64,000 nucleotides of DNA from Schizochytrium sp. CCTCC M209059 (GCA_000818945.1 KN805389.1:559637-623636), one strand, 5' to 3'. Shown: positions 19,212-30,300, counted from the stretch's first letter. Notes: generated by a model from the letters alone, not told the origin. Translations and numbers: made by a program.

Positions 19212-21323
19212 GTGCGCAACCTCCGCGACAGCCTCAATGCGGCGGCGAGCAAGGGCGACATTGCACGTGCGGAGCGCGAGTTCGCGGCGCTCGTGCGCGA
19301 GGGAGACGCGCCGCAGACGGTGACCATGAACATTCTCATCAAGGCGTATGCGCGAGGAGGACAGCCTCAACGAGGAATGCAGATCCTTCTCAGCATGCTG
19401 CATGGCGCTCCAGACGCATACGGGACCCAGCCCTCGGAAAGCACCTTCAACGTCGTGGCAGCAGGCTTTGCCGACAGCGGCGACCTCGAAAGCGCCGTTC
19501 AAGTTATCGAGATGCAGCGCAACTGTGGCTTCAGCGCGCAGAACTCGTTTTGCTCACTTGTGCGCTGTCTTCCGCCAGAACGGGTGTTGCCCACGCTGCA
19601 GTCGGGTATTGCAATGGGCGCTCTCTTGCTCGACCAAAAGGCCTTGCATGTTGCTCTCGTAGCACTTTTGGAGACTCCACGTGTCCCAGACTTTGAGCGA
19701 GCCTCGCACGTACTGTATCTGGCGCAACAGCTCGGCACGCCCTTGTCGTGCAAGGCGTGCACACTCGTGCTTTTGGCGTACAAATGCGCAGGACGCGAGC
19801 GCGACGGCGTCGTCTTCTTTGAAGACTATTTGATGCAGCCTGCCGCCAGACCGGACGTCAAGCTCTTCACCATGGGACTCAGCTTGATGGTCACCCTCGA
19901 CCCGCCGCTGGTAGGACGCGCCGAGGCTCTCGTCAATCGGATGGAAGAGGACTTTCTCGTTGTGCCGGATGTCATGGTCTTTAACAATCTCATCAAGGGT
20001 TATGGCAACGCGAAACCCCCCAACGTCGAAAAAGCCCTTGCCGCCTTTCATCGCATTCTCTCTACAGACGGGATCAAACCCACCGAATACTCATTTTCTG
20101 CCATCGCGAACGTGCTCAGTTCAGCGGGGCGTGCCGAGGAAGCAGAGGAGTTCATCATGGACACGATGCCCATGTACAACCTCCAGCCGGCTGCCATTCA
20201 CTACAACATCCTCCTTAAAGGCTACTCCAAGTGCCGTTGCCGCGTGACGACAGGACAGTGTTCTTGCAAGATTTGCATGTGCTCAAATCCGGACCGCGCT
20301 GTGGAGCTCTTGGGTCTAATGGAGTCGCGGGGACTTCAGTGCGATGTGGTCACGCTGCAAAATGTCGTTGAGGCCTTTTGCTCGGCAGCCCAGCTCGACA
20401 AGGCGCGATCCATCGTCCAAGACGTCATGAGTAATCCTTCGAACCCGTCATCATTGAGACCCACCATCAACGTCTATAACATGCTCATGCGTGGCGTCTG
20501 TGTCAAGTATTACGTCCCGCAATCTGGTCTTTCCGCAGGTGGCAAGCATGTCGACAAATTTTGCGGGGCTGGACGCCGCGTCACATTCGACGATGTCGCG
20601 CAGTCCAATGTCGACGCTGCGCTTGCAGACGTCGACACAATCTTGAACGACATTAAGCAGAACGGTCTTGTCCCGGACGAGGTCACGCTGAACAGCATTC
20701 TCTCCATTTATTGCGCCTTTCAGCTCATCAGCAAGGCCGAAGCCATTGTGGCGCAACAGCGAACAAGACCGAACGTCAGCAAAGCAAATCTGCTCATGTC
20801 GTTCAACATTCTTTTCTATGCTTATTCCAATTATCGTTTGCCAGTCGGCGGTGAGAATGATTGCTCTTTGGGAAGTGACACCGCTGCGCAACGGGATCGC
20901 GAGGCTGCAGCGCTCCTCTCACGCATTCGGGGCTACCTCGACGACCTCTACGAGGCTGGTGTCGAGCCTGATACCATCGCGCTCAACACGCTCGTCAAAA
21001 TTTTTGCTGACCGCGGCAAGCCCGAAGAGGCAGAAGCCATGCTGGAGGAGGTTGTTTGCCGAGCGCGCGCCATGCGAAAGGAAGCAACGGCGAAAATCGA
21101 AGCGCAAGGCATCATCGACAGCAAAGACATGGGGACAAAGCTGGAACACCCTCTTCGCGCCGTGGCGAATCGTACGACCTTTACCACAATCATCAACGCG
21201 TACGCTCGCGCAAATCGCAAGCAAGATGCGCTCCGTGTCGCACGGCTTGCGGAGACCAAGTACGCCATACCCTTACCACCAAGTGCAAGTTCATTCTTAA
21301 AAGAATCTTCAGCGGACGAATAG
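19212..21323 (+). CDS. Pentatricopeptide repeat (PPR) protein, 5' end uncertain
   Basis: An open frame of ~700 residues made mostly of PPR motifs. Clear ones include TVTMNILIKAYARGGQPQRG near the start, VMVFNNLIKGYGNAKPPN, AIHYNILLKGYSKC, INVYNMLMRGVC and TIALNTLVKIFADRGKPEEA. PPR proteins bind organelle RNA base by base and act in its processing, stability or translation, so a mitochondrial role is likely (inference). A cysteine-rich insertion interrupts the array at about 20232-20283. The first codon shown is GTG; the first in-frame ATG (19326) falls inside a PPR motif. The frame stays open back to the gap. A good ATG at 19096 opens an Ala/Ser-rich leader in another frame. A frameshift or assembly error in the repetitive gagcgc tract, or a start within the gap, is likely. 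Confidence 0.85.
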   Translation: MRNLRDSLNAAASKGDIARAEREFAALVREGDAPQTVTMNILIKAYARGGQPQRGMQILLSMLHGAPDAYGTQPSESTFNVVAAGFADSGDLESAVQVIEMQRNCGFSAQNSFCSLVRCLPPERVLPTLQSGIAMGALLLDQKALHVALVALLETPRVPDFERASHVLYLAQQLGTPLSCKACTLVLLAYKCAGRERDGVVFFEDYLMQPAARPDVKLFTMGLSLMVTLDPPLVGRAEALVNRMEEDFLVVPDVMVFNNLIKGYGNAKPPNVEKALAAFHRILSTDGIKPTEYSFSAIANVLSSAGRAEEAEEFIMDTMPMYNLQPAAIHYNILLKGYSKCRCRVTTGQCSCKICMCSNPDRAVELLGLMESRGLQCDVVTLQNVVEAFCSAAQLDKARSIVQDVMSNPSNPSSLRPTINVYNMLMRGVCVKYYVPQSGLSAGGKHVDKFCGAGRRVTFDDVAQSNVDAALADVDTILNDIKQNGLVPDEVTLNSILSIYCAFQLISKAEAIVAQQRTRPNVSKANLLMSFNILFYAYSNYRLPVGGENDCSLGSDTAAQRDREAAALLSRIRGYLDDLYEAGVEPDTIALNTLVKIFADRGKPEEAEAMLEEVVCRARAMRKEATAKIEAQGIIDSKDMGTKLEHPLRAVANRTTFTTIINAYARANRKQDALRVARLAETKYAIPLPPSASSFLKESSADE

Positions 21324-21854
21324 AGCAAAACGGCGCACCTGATGGCCGGGTGCATGTCGTTTGTTTGCCCATGCTCTCTCTCTCCGCAAAGTCCCAAGTA
21401 TCGAAAAACTTTCCTTCGGGCCAAATCAAGCCCTGTCCTGTCCTGTTCGAGTTTTGCTTTTAGTGAGGCCGGAGCGAATCACGTATCATTCACATTACCA
21501 TTCATTACCCCTCGAGGTATAATTCTATACACAGGGTGAGCCACGCTACAGTGAATAATGCTACTGCACTCCCTTAGGTTAACCTCTAACAACCTAGTAC
21601 CACCCCCCCCCCAGAAAAAGAGGGGGGCAAGAGACAAAAAAGGTGTCCCCCACTTTTCCAAAGCTGAAAGGGGGGCGTCATTTGCCTGATGCTTACAGTG
21701 AATGACGAATAGAAACGATAAGCAGTAAGTAAAGTAGTGATCACTCAATTGATGTTTTAGTCATGTCACAAGATTCCTTTTTGGAAGAAAATGATATTCA
21801 CGGGAGATCGCGCGAGGCGGAGGACGCGATCTTCGCTCCCGGCTGCTGCTGCTG
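21324..21854. other. Convergent 3' flank with C10 tract and possible hairpin
   Basis: This 531-bp stretch lies between the PPR gene and the kinase-like gene. It contains C10 at 21603-21612, followed by an A-rich loop and G6 at 21622-21627, which could form a short hairpin. No gene is seen. Confidence 0.5.
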
Positions 21855-22580
21855 CTACTCGTTTTGATGATCGGGGGGCGCAACAGCGCCGAGGCATCCT
21901 CGCAGCTCGCACATCTCCGCTTCGGCACCTTGCTTGGCCTCCGCAGACTCGGGCTCGACGAGCCGTGCACGCGCAAAGTCATTCACCCGCACGATGCGCG
22001 TCCTGGGACAGAGGACAAACTTGCGCAGCGACACATTGCCGTGCAAATATCCGGCGGCGTGCACCTGGGCCAACGCCGCAAGGGCTCCCTCCCGGACCTC
22101 TGCGGTGAAGGGCGCTCCGATCTCTTGCAAAGTCGTTCCCACGTCCAGAGTGATGACGACGAACCAGTCATACTCGTCCATGAGCGTGCCACCATAGACG
22201 AGCGGCGGCACAGCGATGCCCTGCAGCTGACGCAGCGCCTCGTACACACTCGTCTCGTGTTCGACGGCGTCCCTGGCCTCGTCGACCGTAAGGTCGCTCA
22301 TAAGCCCGCCCGTCACGAGCGTCTTGATCATGAAGGCGAGGCCGTCGGGCAGCCGCAGCCTCTTTACACTCGAGGTTGAAGACTCCCGCACCGACTCGTA
22401 AGCCTTGTCCCATGGCACGGGCAGCAGGTCCGCCATGGCGCTCCGCGGGAGTGGCAGGCCAATATCTTCGCCGGGGGCGCCCGGTTCGGCATCGTATACT
22501 TTCTGAAGGTAGTCATACGCCCTGTCGTTGCGCGAATTGCCGCGGTCGCTCAGGCGCGCGGACTCCGACGGCGTGGCCAT
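21855..22580 (-). CDS. Small kinase-fold protein, probably catalytically inactive
   Basis: A 241-residue protein resembling a shortened protein kinase-like fold. A candidate ATP-lysine strand (AFMIKTL, K86) is followed by an acidic helix (DEARDAVEHETSVYEALRQL). A hinge-like segment comes next (YDWFVVITLDVGTTL). Then come LAQVHAAGYLHGNVSLRKFVL, in the position of the catalytic loop, and RIVRVNDFARARLV, in the position of the metal-binding loop. The usual HGD/HRD aspartate is Asn (HGN, 180-182), and DFG reads NDFA (200-203). There is no room for a full C-lobe after it. This is either a pseudokinase or a distant small-molecule kinase relative. Family similarity is inferred from motif order. ATG at 22580 is the first in frame. 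It converges with the PPR gene. Confidence 0.6.
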   Translation of the reverse strand: MATPSESARLSDRGNSRNDRAYDYLQKVYDAEPGAPGEDIGLPLPRSAMADLLPVPWDKAYESVRESSTSSVKRLRLPDGLAFMIKTLVTGGLMSDLTVDEARDAVEHETSVYEALRQLQGIAVPPLVYGGTLMDEYDWFVVITLDVGTTLQEIGAPFTAEVREGALAALAQVHAAGYLHGNVSLRKFVLCPRTRIVRVNDFARARLVEPESAEAKQGAEAEMCELRGCLGAVAPPDHQNE

Positions 22581-23379
22581 CTTTCTTTCCCGCGTTCTCC
22601 GCTCCGCTCCCCTCCCTCGGTATCGACGAGCAGGCAGGCCCGCTTACGCCGCAGGTCTCCTCTTCTTTGCAGGACTGCTGCGCCGCTGCACTCGCCGCGT
22701 GAATAGAGCAGCGACGCTAGAGTGGGTTCAAATCACAAGAGATAGTGACATTTATATCCCCTAATATGTGTTGAATGACATGGTGTTTGCTATGGTTCGC
22801 GCCACGAATCTTTCCATTGGTACGATTCAAAAACCGAACCAAGTATGAAAATTTGAGAGAACATGAATTCTAGAGCGTAGTCATGTATTATGCATTGCAG
22901 ACACGCATTCACACCTTCTGCGAAATCCGTGCGCTCGAAGAGGCAGGGCAGCGAAGCGCGAGTAAACGACAAGCACGAGAACCGGCGGAAATCTATTCTA
23001 AGAAATGATTTTAATGACAGGGTTCCTTCCTGTCATGGTTTGCACCACCGATCCTGCATCATATAAAGTAAAACACCAGACTCAATGCCCCAATTGTTTT
23101 CGAACCACTCGATCTTTTCGCTTTTGAGTCCCATCTCGAAGAGAATGGACATAAAGTCCGCTTCATCTACGAAGGTCTTTGAAAGCAGCTAGCAGCCGAG
23201 AAGGGAATCTTGCGTGCAGCCGTTGAGCGGCTGCGAGGCTTGGGAGCAAACGATATTTGTGGAAGTAAGCATGAGGGTCTCAAGCTCTACGCTGCTTTCG
23301 AGATTCTGTGGGACGTGGAGTTTGATCTCATCTCACGGATTCTTTTTTTCTTATATATATATATACGTGTATCGCTTTA
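22581..23379. other. Intergenic region, AT-richer than surroundings
   Basis: This 799-bp region holds the promoter of the kinase-like gene and the 3' flank of the poly-proline protein gene. A short TA dinucleotide run lies at about 23352-23364. No gene or RNA is seen. Confidence 0.5.
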
Positions 23380-26300
23380 CTACGAGATGATGCTCTGCCC
23401 ATATTTCTTCTCCAGCTTGTCCAAGAGGACGTGTTCGCGCCCTGCAAAGGTTTTCATGATCTTGTCCATGGAGTCGAGCTTTTCAGGATTGTGTTCCCTG
23501 TAAAAGGCTTCGACCTTGGCGCGAACCTGCGCCACGTCCAAGTCTGTTTCGCTCGCGGCTTGCACTACCTCTGAGCCGTCCTGGTCTGCCTCGTTGTCTG
23601 ACGCCTTGGCGTGCGCTGAAGACGCGGACGAAATCGCAGACGCGGCGGACTGGAGCGATTGCGGCCGCGAAGAGGGAATGGGAGGCGCGGGCGCGGGCGC
23701 GGGGGCAGGTGCTGCCGACTCGGTGGCGGCGTCAGCTTCCTGCTGCGTTGAAGAAGCAGTCTTTGATGTCTCGGGCTTTTTGCGTCCCGGCAGTGTCGGG
23801 GCTCCCCCTGGCTGAGGCGGCACAAAGTTGGCAAATCGCTGAGAAAAGCGATTACTGCCAGAGGACCTGAACGAGCCTGCCGGTGAGGACCGTGCGCTGT
23901 TCTTGCTCGAGTGCTCCGACTTGGGATAGCCACAGACGCATGTATTGAATGTGGCAGCGGTCATATCGAGACGAAAATTGTCGCATGCCTCACCAACCTG
24001 GCTTTCGGTCATGATGGTTTTTTCACTCGGATACTCTTGGTTCTTTTGCTGGCGGCGTTCGAGAAGCGCTCGCATCTCGTCGTTCGCGCCAACGATGGGA
24101 ATACCGGACTTGGACATAAACTTTCGCGAGGATCCAGATGGCGTGCTTCCAGGCGAAATATCACTTTCCAAAATCGTATCAGCCTCGCTTGCAGTGTCGC
24201 TGACTTTACCGCCAGACGCAGACGCCGCCATTGCCTCGCGCTCGCGACGAGCAATTTCCTCCTGCCTTGCAAGTCGCTCTTGCCGCTCGGCCTCGCGTTT
24301 CTCTTCCTCGGTCATCTCCGCATCCTGGCCCTCGTCTTGCTCGTCCTTCTCTTTCTCCGCCGCTTCATCGCCGGTATCTCCGTCTGCGACGGAGTCTGCT
24401 TCGTGATCGGGAGCCGCCATTTCTTGTGCCACGTTCTCGCTTGCAGCATCCTCCTCCTTCTCCTTCGTTGCCGCCTCTTCGTCATCTTTTTTGGTGGTCA
24501 CGTGGCTCTCTTTGGATGCTGGTTCCTCGACACCCTCGTAAATGACCTCTCCCTCTTCATATTCAGATTCACCTTGGTCATCATACCTCGAGTCCACACC
24601 AGATTCCCCAGCGTCCTCCTCATCAGAAATCTCAATGATCTCCTCCTCAACTCGGGGAGCTGCAATATCCTCCCCGACGTCAGAGGTCGACTCTTGGGCA
24701 GCGGGCGGCGGTGGTGGCGGCGGGGGCGGTACATTTGCGGCCGGGATGTCCGTTTCGACAATTTCATTGCTTTCTTCTTGGTCTTGGCCGTCATTCAAAG
24801 TTTCCATTCGGCGGGATGATCTCCGCGACGGAAGCGGCGGGGGCGGGCCCGGCGGAGGAGCGTCTTGTGACGAGACGGGATCTTCTTCTTCTTCTTCTTC
24901 TTCTCCGTCCACCATCTCCGCATCTTGGCTATTGATACGGCGCGAGGATTCTCGAGAGGGAAGAGGCGGAGGGGGCGATGGTTTTCTCGCGGGAACCGCA
25001 ACTCCCTTTGCCTCGAGATTGTCTCGAGGCTCTTCGTCTACGCGCAGCGCAGAACCCTTTGCGCTAGCACGCTTTGGAGGCGGGGGAGGTGGGGGAGGCG
25101 GTCCTGCAGAGGTCGAGCTCTCTTTTGTCACGACAGATTTGGGTTCCTCTGCCTCTTCTGCTTCTACATCTGCCTCTGCTTCTGATTCGTTCACTTCTTT
25201 TTCGTTGCGACCGCTCGGAAGCCCGCGTTCGCTCTCGCGATCGCTGCTGGGATCGAGATCTTGTGCGGAGGCGGCCCGACGCACGTTCAGCTGTTGGACT
25301 GCTGCCATGGCTAGGGCTGCCGCATTTCCGGAATTCGAGCCCATCGAAATTCGCTTGCTGCTCCCTGAAGATGTTGCTGCTGGTGCCGAAGCCTCTGCAG
25401 TTCCTGCGCTTGCGGTCTCACCGGCATCACTGTCGACCCCGGCCGATGCGACCTCAGTGCCATCTTGCTCCTGACCCTGCACAGCGGCAGCAGCTTCCTT
25501 GGCTTCGTTGGCCAGATTTCGAAGCTTTTTCTTGACCATATAGTCGCCAATCTGGTCCCAAACCTCATCTTTAAAGTTCACCGTGTCGAGCTTGGCAAGA
25601 TCCGTGTATTCCTCAACACCACAAGCCAAGAGGTCCTCATGCAGATCCTCAAGGCGGCGCGCGCGCAATGCTGATCTCAGACTCTTGTACATGACGTAGT
25701 TTGTGTTGCTCGGACTGGCCGGGGCCTCATCCACGAGCAGCGAAGGCCGCAATGGGAGTCTGATGCTGTCGCGCAGGCGAGCTTCCTCTTTGCGCTCCTC
25801 CTGAGACAACTCTTGCGTGGCGACTCCTGCATCGCCAACGCTCTCTGCGGCGTCAAACTCGCTTTGATCAGGTGCGGCATCGAGCCCGAGACTACTTCGC
25901 ACCGACGAACGTTTAGACGACAACGATTGACGCTTCGGAGGCGGCGGCGGAGGCGGCGGGGCCTTTTGCGAGGACTGCTCCGTGGGTGGAGAAGAAGGAG
26001 GAGCCCCAACGGTGTCCATCGTTTCGACACCTTCGAGACCGCCGAGACCCGTGGTGCAGCCATATTTTTGCAGCAAACCTTGGTCCACGCGAGTGAGGCC
26101 CTTGTCCCTAGCGTACTTCATGATGGCGTCCATGGTTGCCAGTTTGCTAGGCTCGTACATTTGGTAAAACTTCTCGAGCTTATCCCTCACTTCTGCTGCA
26201 GGAACGCCGTCAATGAGGTCATCTTCTTCTTCGTCATTTTGAAAAGCGTAACTCTCGTCGCTTCGTTCTTTGATTTTGTCTGCTGCAACGGAACCAGCAC

Positions 26301-26676
26301 CGAGGCCTTGTACAGATAAACCATGCGCTGGGCCGGCTCCGGACGTTGTGCGCTGCGGCCGCGGTGGAGGCGGCGAGCAATTCGCCGGTCGCTCTGCCCC
26401 TCCGTCCGTCGCCAAGGGCACTGCCGATGGTATTGGGATGCGTGGATCACTTTCGGTCGCATCGTGTGCCGTGGGCGCTGCGCTAGGAATTGCTACTTCT
26501 GCGACAGCAAGTGCATTGGGCTCATCCTGATGCTCTTGGTCCATGTCATGGTCCACATCTTGTTGCCCTTGGCCCTGATGCTGTTGTTGTTCCTGTTGTT
26601 GTTGCTGCTGCTGCTGCTGCTCCTCTTGGGCCTTGGTCTTCTTGCGGCCCATTTTGAGCTTGCTAAAGAACCCCAT
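23380..26676 (-). CDS. Poly-proline scaffold-like protein with duplicated terminal motif
   Basis: A 1098-residue, mostly disordered protein. A basic N-terminus (MGFFSKLKMGRKK) leads into a Gln-rich run. A short helical domain at about 162-206 reads VRDKLEKFYQMYEPSKLATM...LLQKYG. A closely related copy ends the protein (VRAKVEAFYREHNPEKLDSM...LEKKYG, about 1050-1095). A SAM-like helical domain lies at about 328-390 (DLLACGVEEYTDLAKL). Several runs of 7-10 prolines followed by basic residues look like profilin, SH3 or EVH1 ligands. An acidic coiled-coil-rich region follows, and a Cys motif TCVCGYPKSEH lies near the C-terminal third. The layout suggests a cytoskeletal adaptor (inference); there is no formin FH2 or WASP VCA domain. 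ATG at 26676 is the first real start; upstream only a TTG is open. Confidence 0.72.
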   Translation of the reverse strand: MGFFSKLKMGRKKTKAQEEQQQQQQQQQEQQQHQGQGQQDVDHDMDQEHQDEPNALAVAEVAIPSAAPTAHDATESDPRIPIPSAVPLATDGGAERPANCSPPPPRPQRTTSGAGPAHGLSVQGLGAGSVAADKIKERSDESYAFQNDEEEDDLIDGVPAAEVRDKLEKFYQMYEPSKLATMDAIMKYARDKGLTRVDQGLLQKYGCTTGLGGLEGVETMDTVGAPPSSPPTEQSSQKAPPPPPPPPKRQSLSSKRSSVRSSLGLDAAPDQSEFDAAESVGDAGVATQELSQEERKEEARLRDSIRLPLRPSLLVDEAPASPSNTNYVMYKSLRSALRARRLEDLHEDLLACGVEEYTDLAKLDTVNFKDEVWDQIGDYMVKKKLRNLANEAKEAAAAVQGQEQDGTEVASAGVDSDAGETASAGTAEASAPAATSSGSSKRISMGSNSGNAAALAMAAVQQLNVRRAASAQDLDPSSDRESERGLPSGRNEKEVNESEAEADVEAEEAEEPKSVVTKESSTSAGPPPPPPPPPKRASAKGSALRVDEEPRDNLEAKGVAVPARKPSPPPPLPSRESSRRINSQDAEMVDGEEEEEEEDPVSSQDAPPPGPPPPLPSRRSSRRMETLNDGQDQEESNEIVETDIPAANVPPPPPPPPPAAQESTSDVGEDIAAPRVEEEIIEISDEEDAGESGVDSRYDDQGESEYEEGEVIYEGVEEPASKESHVTTKKDDEEAATKEKEEDAASENVAQEMAAPDHEADSVADGDTGDEAAEKEKDEQDEGQDAEMTEEEKREAERQERLARQEEIARREREAMAASASGGKVSDTASEADTILESDISPGSTPSGSSRKFMSKSGIPIVGANDEMRALLERRQQKNQEYPSEKTIMTESQVGEACDNFRLDMTAATFNTCVCGYPKSEHSSKNSARSSPAGSFRSSGSNRFSQRFANFVPPQPGGAPTLPGRKKPETSKTASSTQQEADAATESAAPAPAPAPAPPIPSSRPQSLQSAASAISSASSAHAKASDNEADQDGSEVVQAASETDLDVAQVRAKVEAFYREHNPEKLDSMDKIMKTFAGREHVLLDKLEKKYGQSIIS

Positions 26677-27345
26677 CCTCTTTCCCTCGCCAGCGGCAAG
26701 CTCGTCTGGCTCTTGCTGGATTCGGTGACAAAGCAAAAGGATATCAATCGACCGATCCTTTATGTATTGAAGCCTTTCGCTTCAGAGACGACACAATCTC
26801 GCGATCCTGATCGCGAGCGTGGGGCCAGTCTCCTGCGCTCTGGGCAGCCAGCCGGCGCCGGCGTCTGGCCTGCTTGCCTTCCTGCGTGCCTGTCTGCCTG
26901 GTCGCAAAGAGACTCGCGAGGCTGCAGCTGCAGCTCGCTCACTCGCTCGCCCGCTCGAAACGCACGAAACCACTCCGCCCCAGGCGTCCGTACTGCGCGC
27001 GCTCACGCGCTCGCGCCGCAGAGCACAGCGCGGCGGAGCTCGCAGCGCAGCAGATCGCAGCAGGCCGCGCCCACGCGCGGGGCAAGGCCCTCTCCCGCCA
27101 GGCCTGCGCGCGCGTCCGCTCGCTTGCGCCGAGACCTGAGCTGCGTTTGCTTGCTTGCTTGCTGGGGTTTCGTTTTTGCTTTTCTGTCTTGCTTGGGCCA
27201 ACTTGACCGAAAAAAAGATTTCTTCCCCATTTTAGATTCCATTCTCACATGCATGCACGCTTTATATATTTTTTTTATGGACGATTCCGGGGGGACCCAG
27301 GCCTAGAGGCCTGACTGGCTGCTCATGGGATTGTGTTGCGAATGA
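26677..27345. other. Intergenic region with AAGC-type tract
   Basis: This 669-bp stretch lies between the poly-proline gene start and the VPS16 3' end. It is very GC-rich, with gctc-type repeats near 26934-26955. A gcttgcttgctt tract at about 27146-27163 reads as AAGC on the strand of the downstream gene. No gene is seen. Confidence 0.5.
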
Positions 27346-30300
27346 TCAAACTGCACCTGTGTTGATGGCGCGCACATGCTGTAGAATGGCGAGCTTGAGG
27401 TCGTCGCTCTCGCAATTGTTGCGCACGAGCTGGAGCGTGGTCGTGTCTCTGAGCGCGACGGCAACCTGAATGGCATTTTCCCACGACTTGGTCTTGATGA
27501 AAGCCTCGAGTCGCTCCCCGTCGTCCTTGATGAGATGCGCATAGTGGCGCGCCTCGTCTACATTACCTGCATCGACGCAAGCAGAGACAAAGTCGAGCAA
27601 GGGCGCGGCGCAGCGACGAGTGGAAGCGAGCGCACGCAGCTTGGACCACTCTTGCAATTGCGCAAAGGCGCGCACGTGAATTCCAGCAAACGCGCGTTCT
27701 GACATACCAAACTCGTCCTTGATCTCGCGCGCCTTTTCATCGAGTTGAAGTGCAAAACAGTTGAAGACTGTGTCTGCAAGGGAGTTGTCGACAAAAAATG
27801 ACTGACCTGTGTTCGCCTCGAGTTCGCGCTGGATACGTAGCAGACGCATTTGATCACGCGTGGCACGAGCGAGAAAGTCTGCAGAGCGCTCCGCGCGATC
27901 TTGCTGGTAAAGTTCGGCAGCAACGCCGAGCTTTTCTAAGCGCGCGTCAAGTCCAGGGCACGCGAATGCCTCCTTTACACTGACGCGGGCCATGCGAGAG
28001 TGGTGCTCTGTGTGTCTGTGAAAGTCTTTGAGCATGGCGCGCTCATTCGCAGCCTCGCAAAAGTGCACTAGCGAGGCGCGCGCCATGGGAAATCGGCGCA
28101 CCAGCTCAAAGTACTCGCTCTGCGCAGCAAGACGCGATGCGGCATCTTTGGTATTTTCAGATGATGGTTCCTTGGTAGAAGCGAGACGACGCCGCAGGGG
28201 TGAGTTCGGTCCAGGCCACATGTACAAGACGGCGAATTGGATGAGATTTGGGTCGTAGGAGCTGACCGCGTACGTGAGGGCCTCCTTGTAATCCTCAAGC
28301 TCGAGCAGCTGAGCCGTACGTCGTATACTCACGGGTTCCTGGCGAGCGAGCAGAATGGAGGCGTAAAGTTTGCCGGCGGTTGCAGCAATGCGCGACAGAC
28401 GAGCATACGGAATGCCGCGCACTGGTGCGAGTTTGCTCGCGAGGTGGTCTACCAAACTACGTTCCTGCTTGGCGCGAGCTGGAGAGGTTGGATTTCGGCC
28501 AAAGGCGCCCAGACCATCGGCATTCGTCGAGATCGGGTCGCCGGCCACAGACCCTGCGTCGCTAGGGTCTGTGGCGTGTGAAATCGAAGGCGAGGGCGGA
28601 ACTGGGGAATGCGTGCGAGAGGGTGGGCCCGTTGCAGGGCCAGGGGATCGCGTGAGGGCGTCTGCTTGCGCAGGTGGCGTGTATATTTGGCGACTTAGGC
28701 TCGCTGCAATGGCGGAAGATGCAGCAAGGGTTTTGGGATTCGCTCGCGAAGCAGCAGAAGAGGATCGTACAAGTTTGCGGTCGGTCGGGTCTGTAGGAGT
28801 TCGATGGAACTCGGGAACGGTTGCGGGTAGGTCAGCGTGAAGTTTTGCGCAAGCCCAGTCCACGAGAATCGCTTGTTTAACGGCCGGATCAAGGCCGAGA
28901 TAGGATGAGATTTTTAAAGCAAGAAGATGCATGCGTCGCGCGGCAAGACGGAGAGCAAGGCGCGGGGCGCCCATAAAGGTAAATTGCTGAATTGTGAGCG
29001 GAAGTGCGACTGACTCGTGGCGCACAATGTTCAGGACACGGAGGGCATTGCAGGCCAGGACAAAGGCAGAAGCGCAGGAGCGGCGGTCCGCGTCGCGGTC
29101 GCAAAAGGACTTGCCGAGTGATGCGGCACGCAGCAGGCGGTCCTGCTTGGCAGTGTCAAAATCTGCTTTGGCGGCCTCAATGCAGTCGAGAGTCGCCTTG
29201 GTGAGTACGTCGTCCTCGTTGAGAGCGCGCATGCCGTCGGCCGCAGCGGTGTCGCGGTTGTCCATGGCGTCGAGGGCGTCGCAGAGCATGGCGGCAGGCT
29301 CAAAGGAGCCGAGACGGCCAATGGCCTCGGTGCTTGGTGCGACGCGATGAAGCAGCTCGACGGCGGTGCTGGAGATGATGCGCAACGCGTCGATCTCTTG
29401 AATAATGACTACGGGCTCGTTATAAGTGTACTTGATCCAGTCGCCATAGGGGCCGACCACAAGCAAACCGAGTTCTTTCCATTGAAGAACGACGGCGTCC
29501 GACCCGCACCAGCACATTTGCGCGGGCGCGACGCCGGCTTGAGTGTCAAATTCCAAAAAGGTGGTCCCGAGATCAGCGCCCATAACGGTGAGCCAGCCAT
29601 TGCGGGAGAAGAAGGCCACGTACTTGCCATTGGGCGCGGCGCTTGCGCGCAACACATAGTCTCTTTCTACGGCGGCTGCGGGTGAAGGCGCCCGCGATGG
29701 TGATGATGACGAGGAGGTGGCGCCGGCTTTGGTTTCTGCTGCAGGGTTTGTGCTTTGGGAATGTTGCTCACCGACGTGGCTGCGAACGGCGGATCTGGCA
29801 CTGACGGTGAACACGACGCCCTCGGCGAGCGCCACGATTACGCGCACGGCCTTGGCGCGCGCAGCATGACTGCGATATCGCCGTGTGCGATCGAGCACGA
29901 CCGTCATGGCTGCTACATCAAGGCGCGCGAGCGCGGCGCCAGCGCCAATGGGTAGACCTCGGTTGAGCGTGCGCAAGCATCCCGCCTCACCGGCAAAGGC
30001 AACAACGACCTTGCCACTGCGAAGGACGGCAGCAATGCCATCGCCAAAGACGCAGGCGTGTACAATGTACCCATCATGCTCATCGTTGGCGAGAGCCAGC
30101 GACATGATGCGTGGGCTGAGGCCATGGTCTTCAAAGGGATTCGTACGCACAACGGGTGCTTGCAAGGGCGCTTCTCCGAAAGCGGTGACGGCATGCACGG
30201 CGCCGGTGACGTAAACAGTTACACAGAGTTCCCCGCCATGTCCAGCAACACGATCGAGCCAGCCAAAACCGCCAGGAACGAGCGGAATTCCGCCCTCCAA

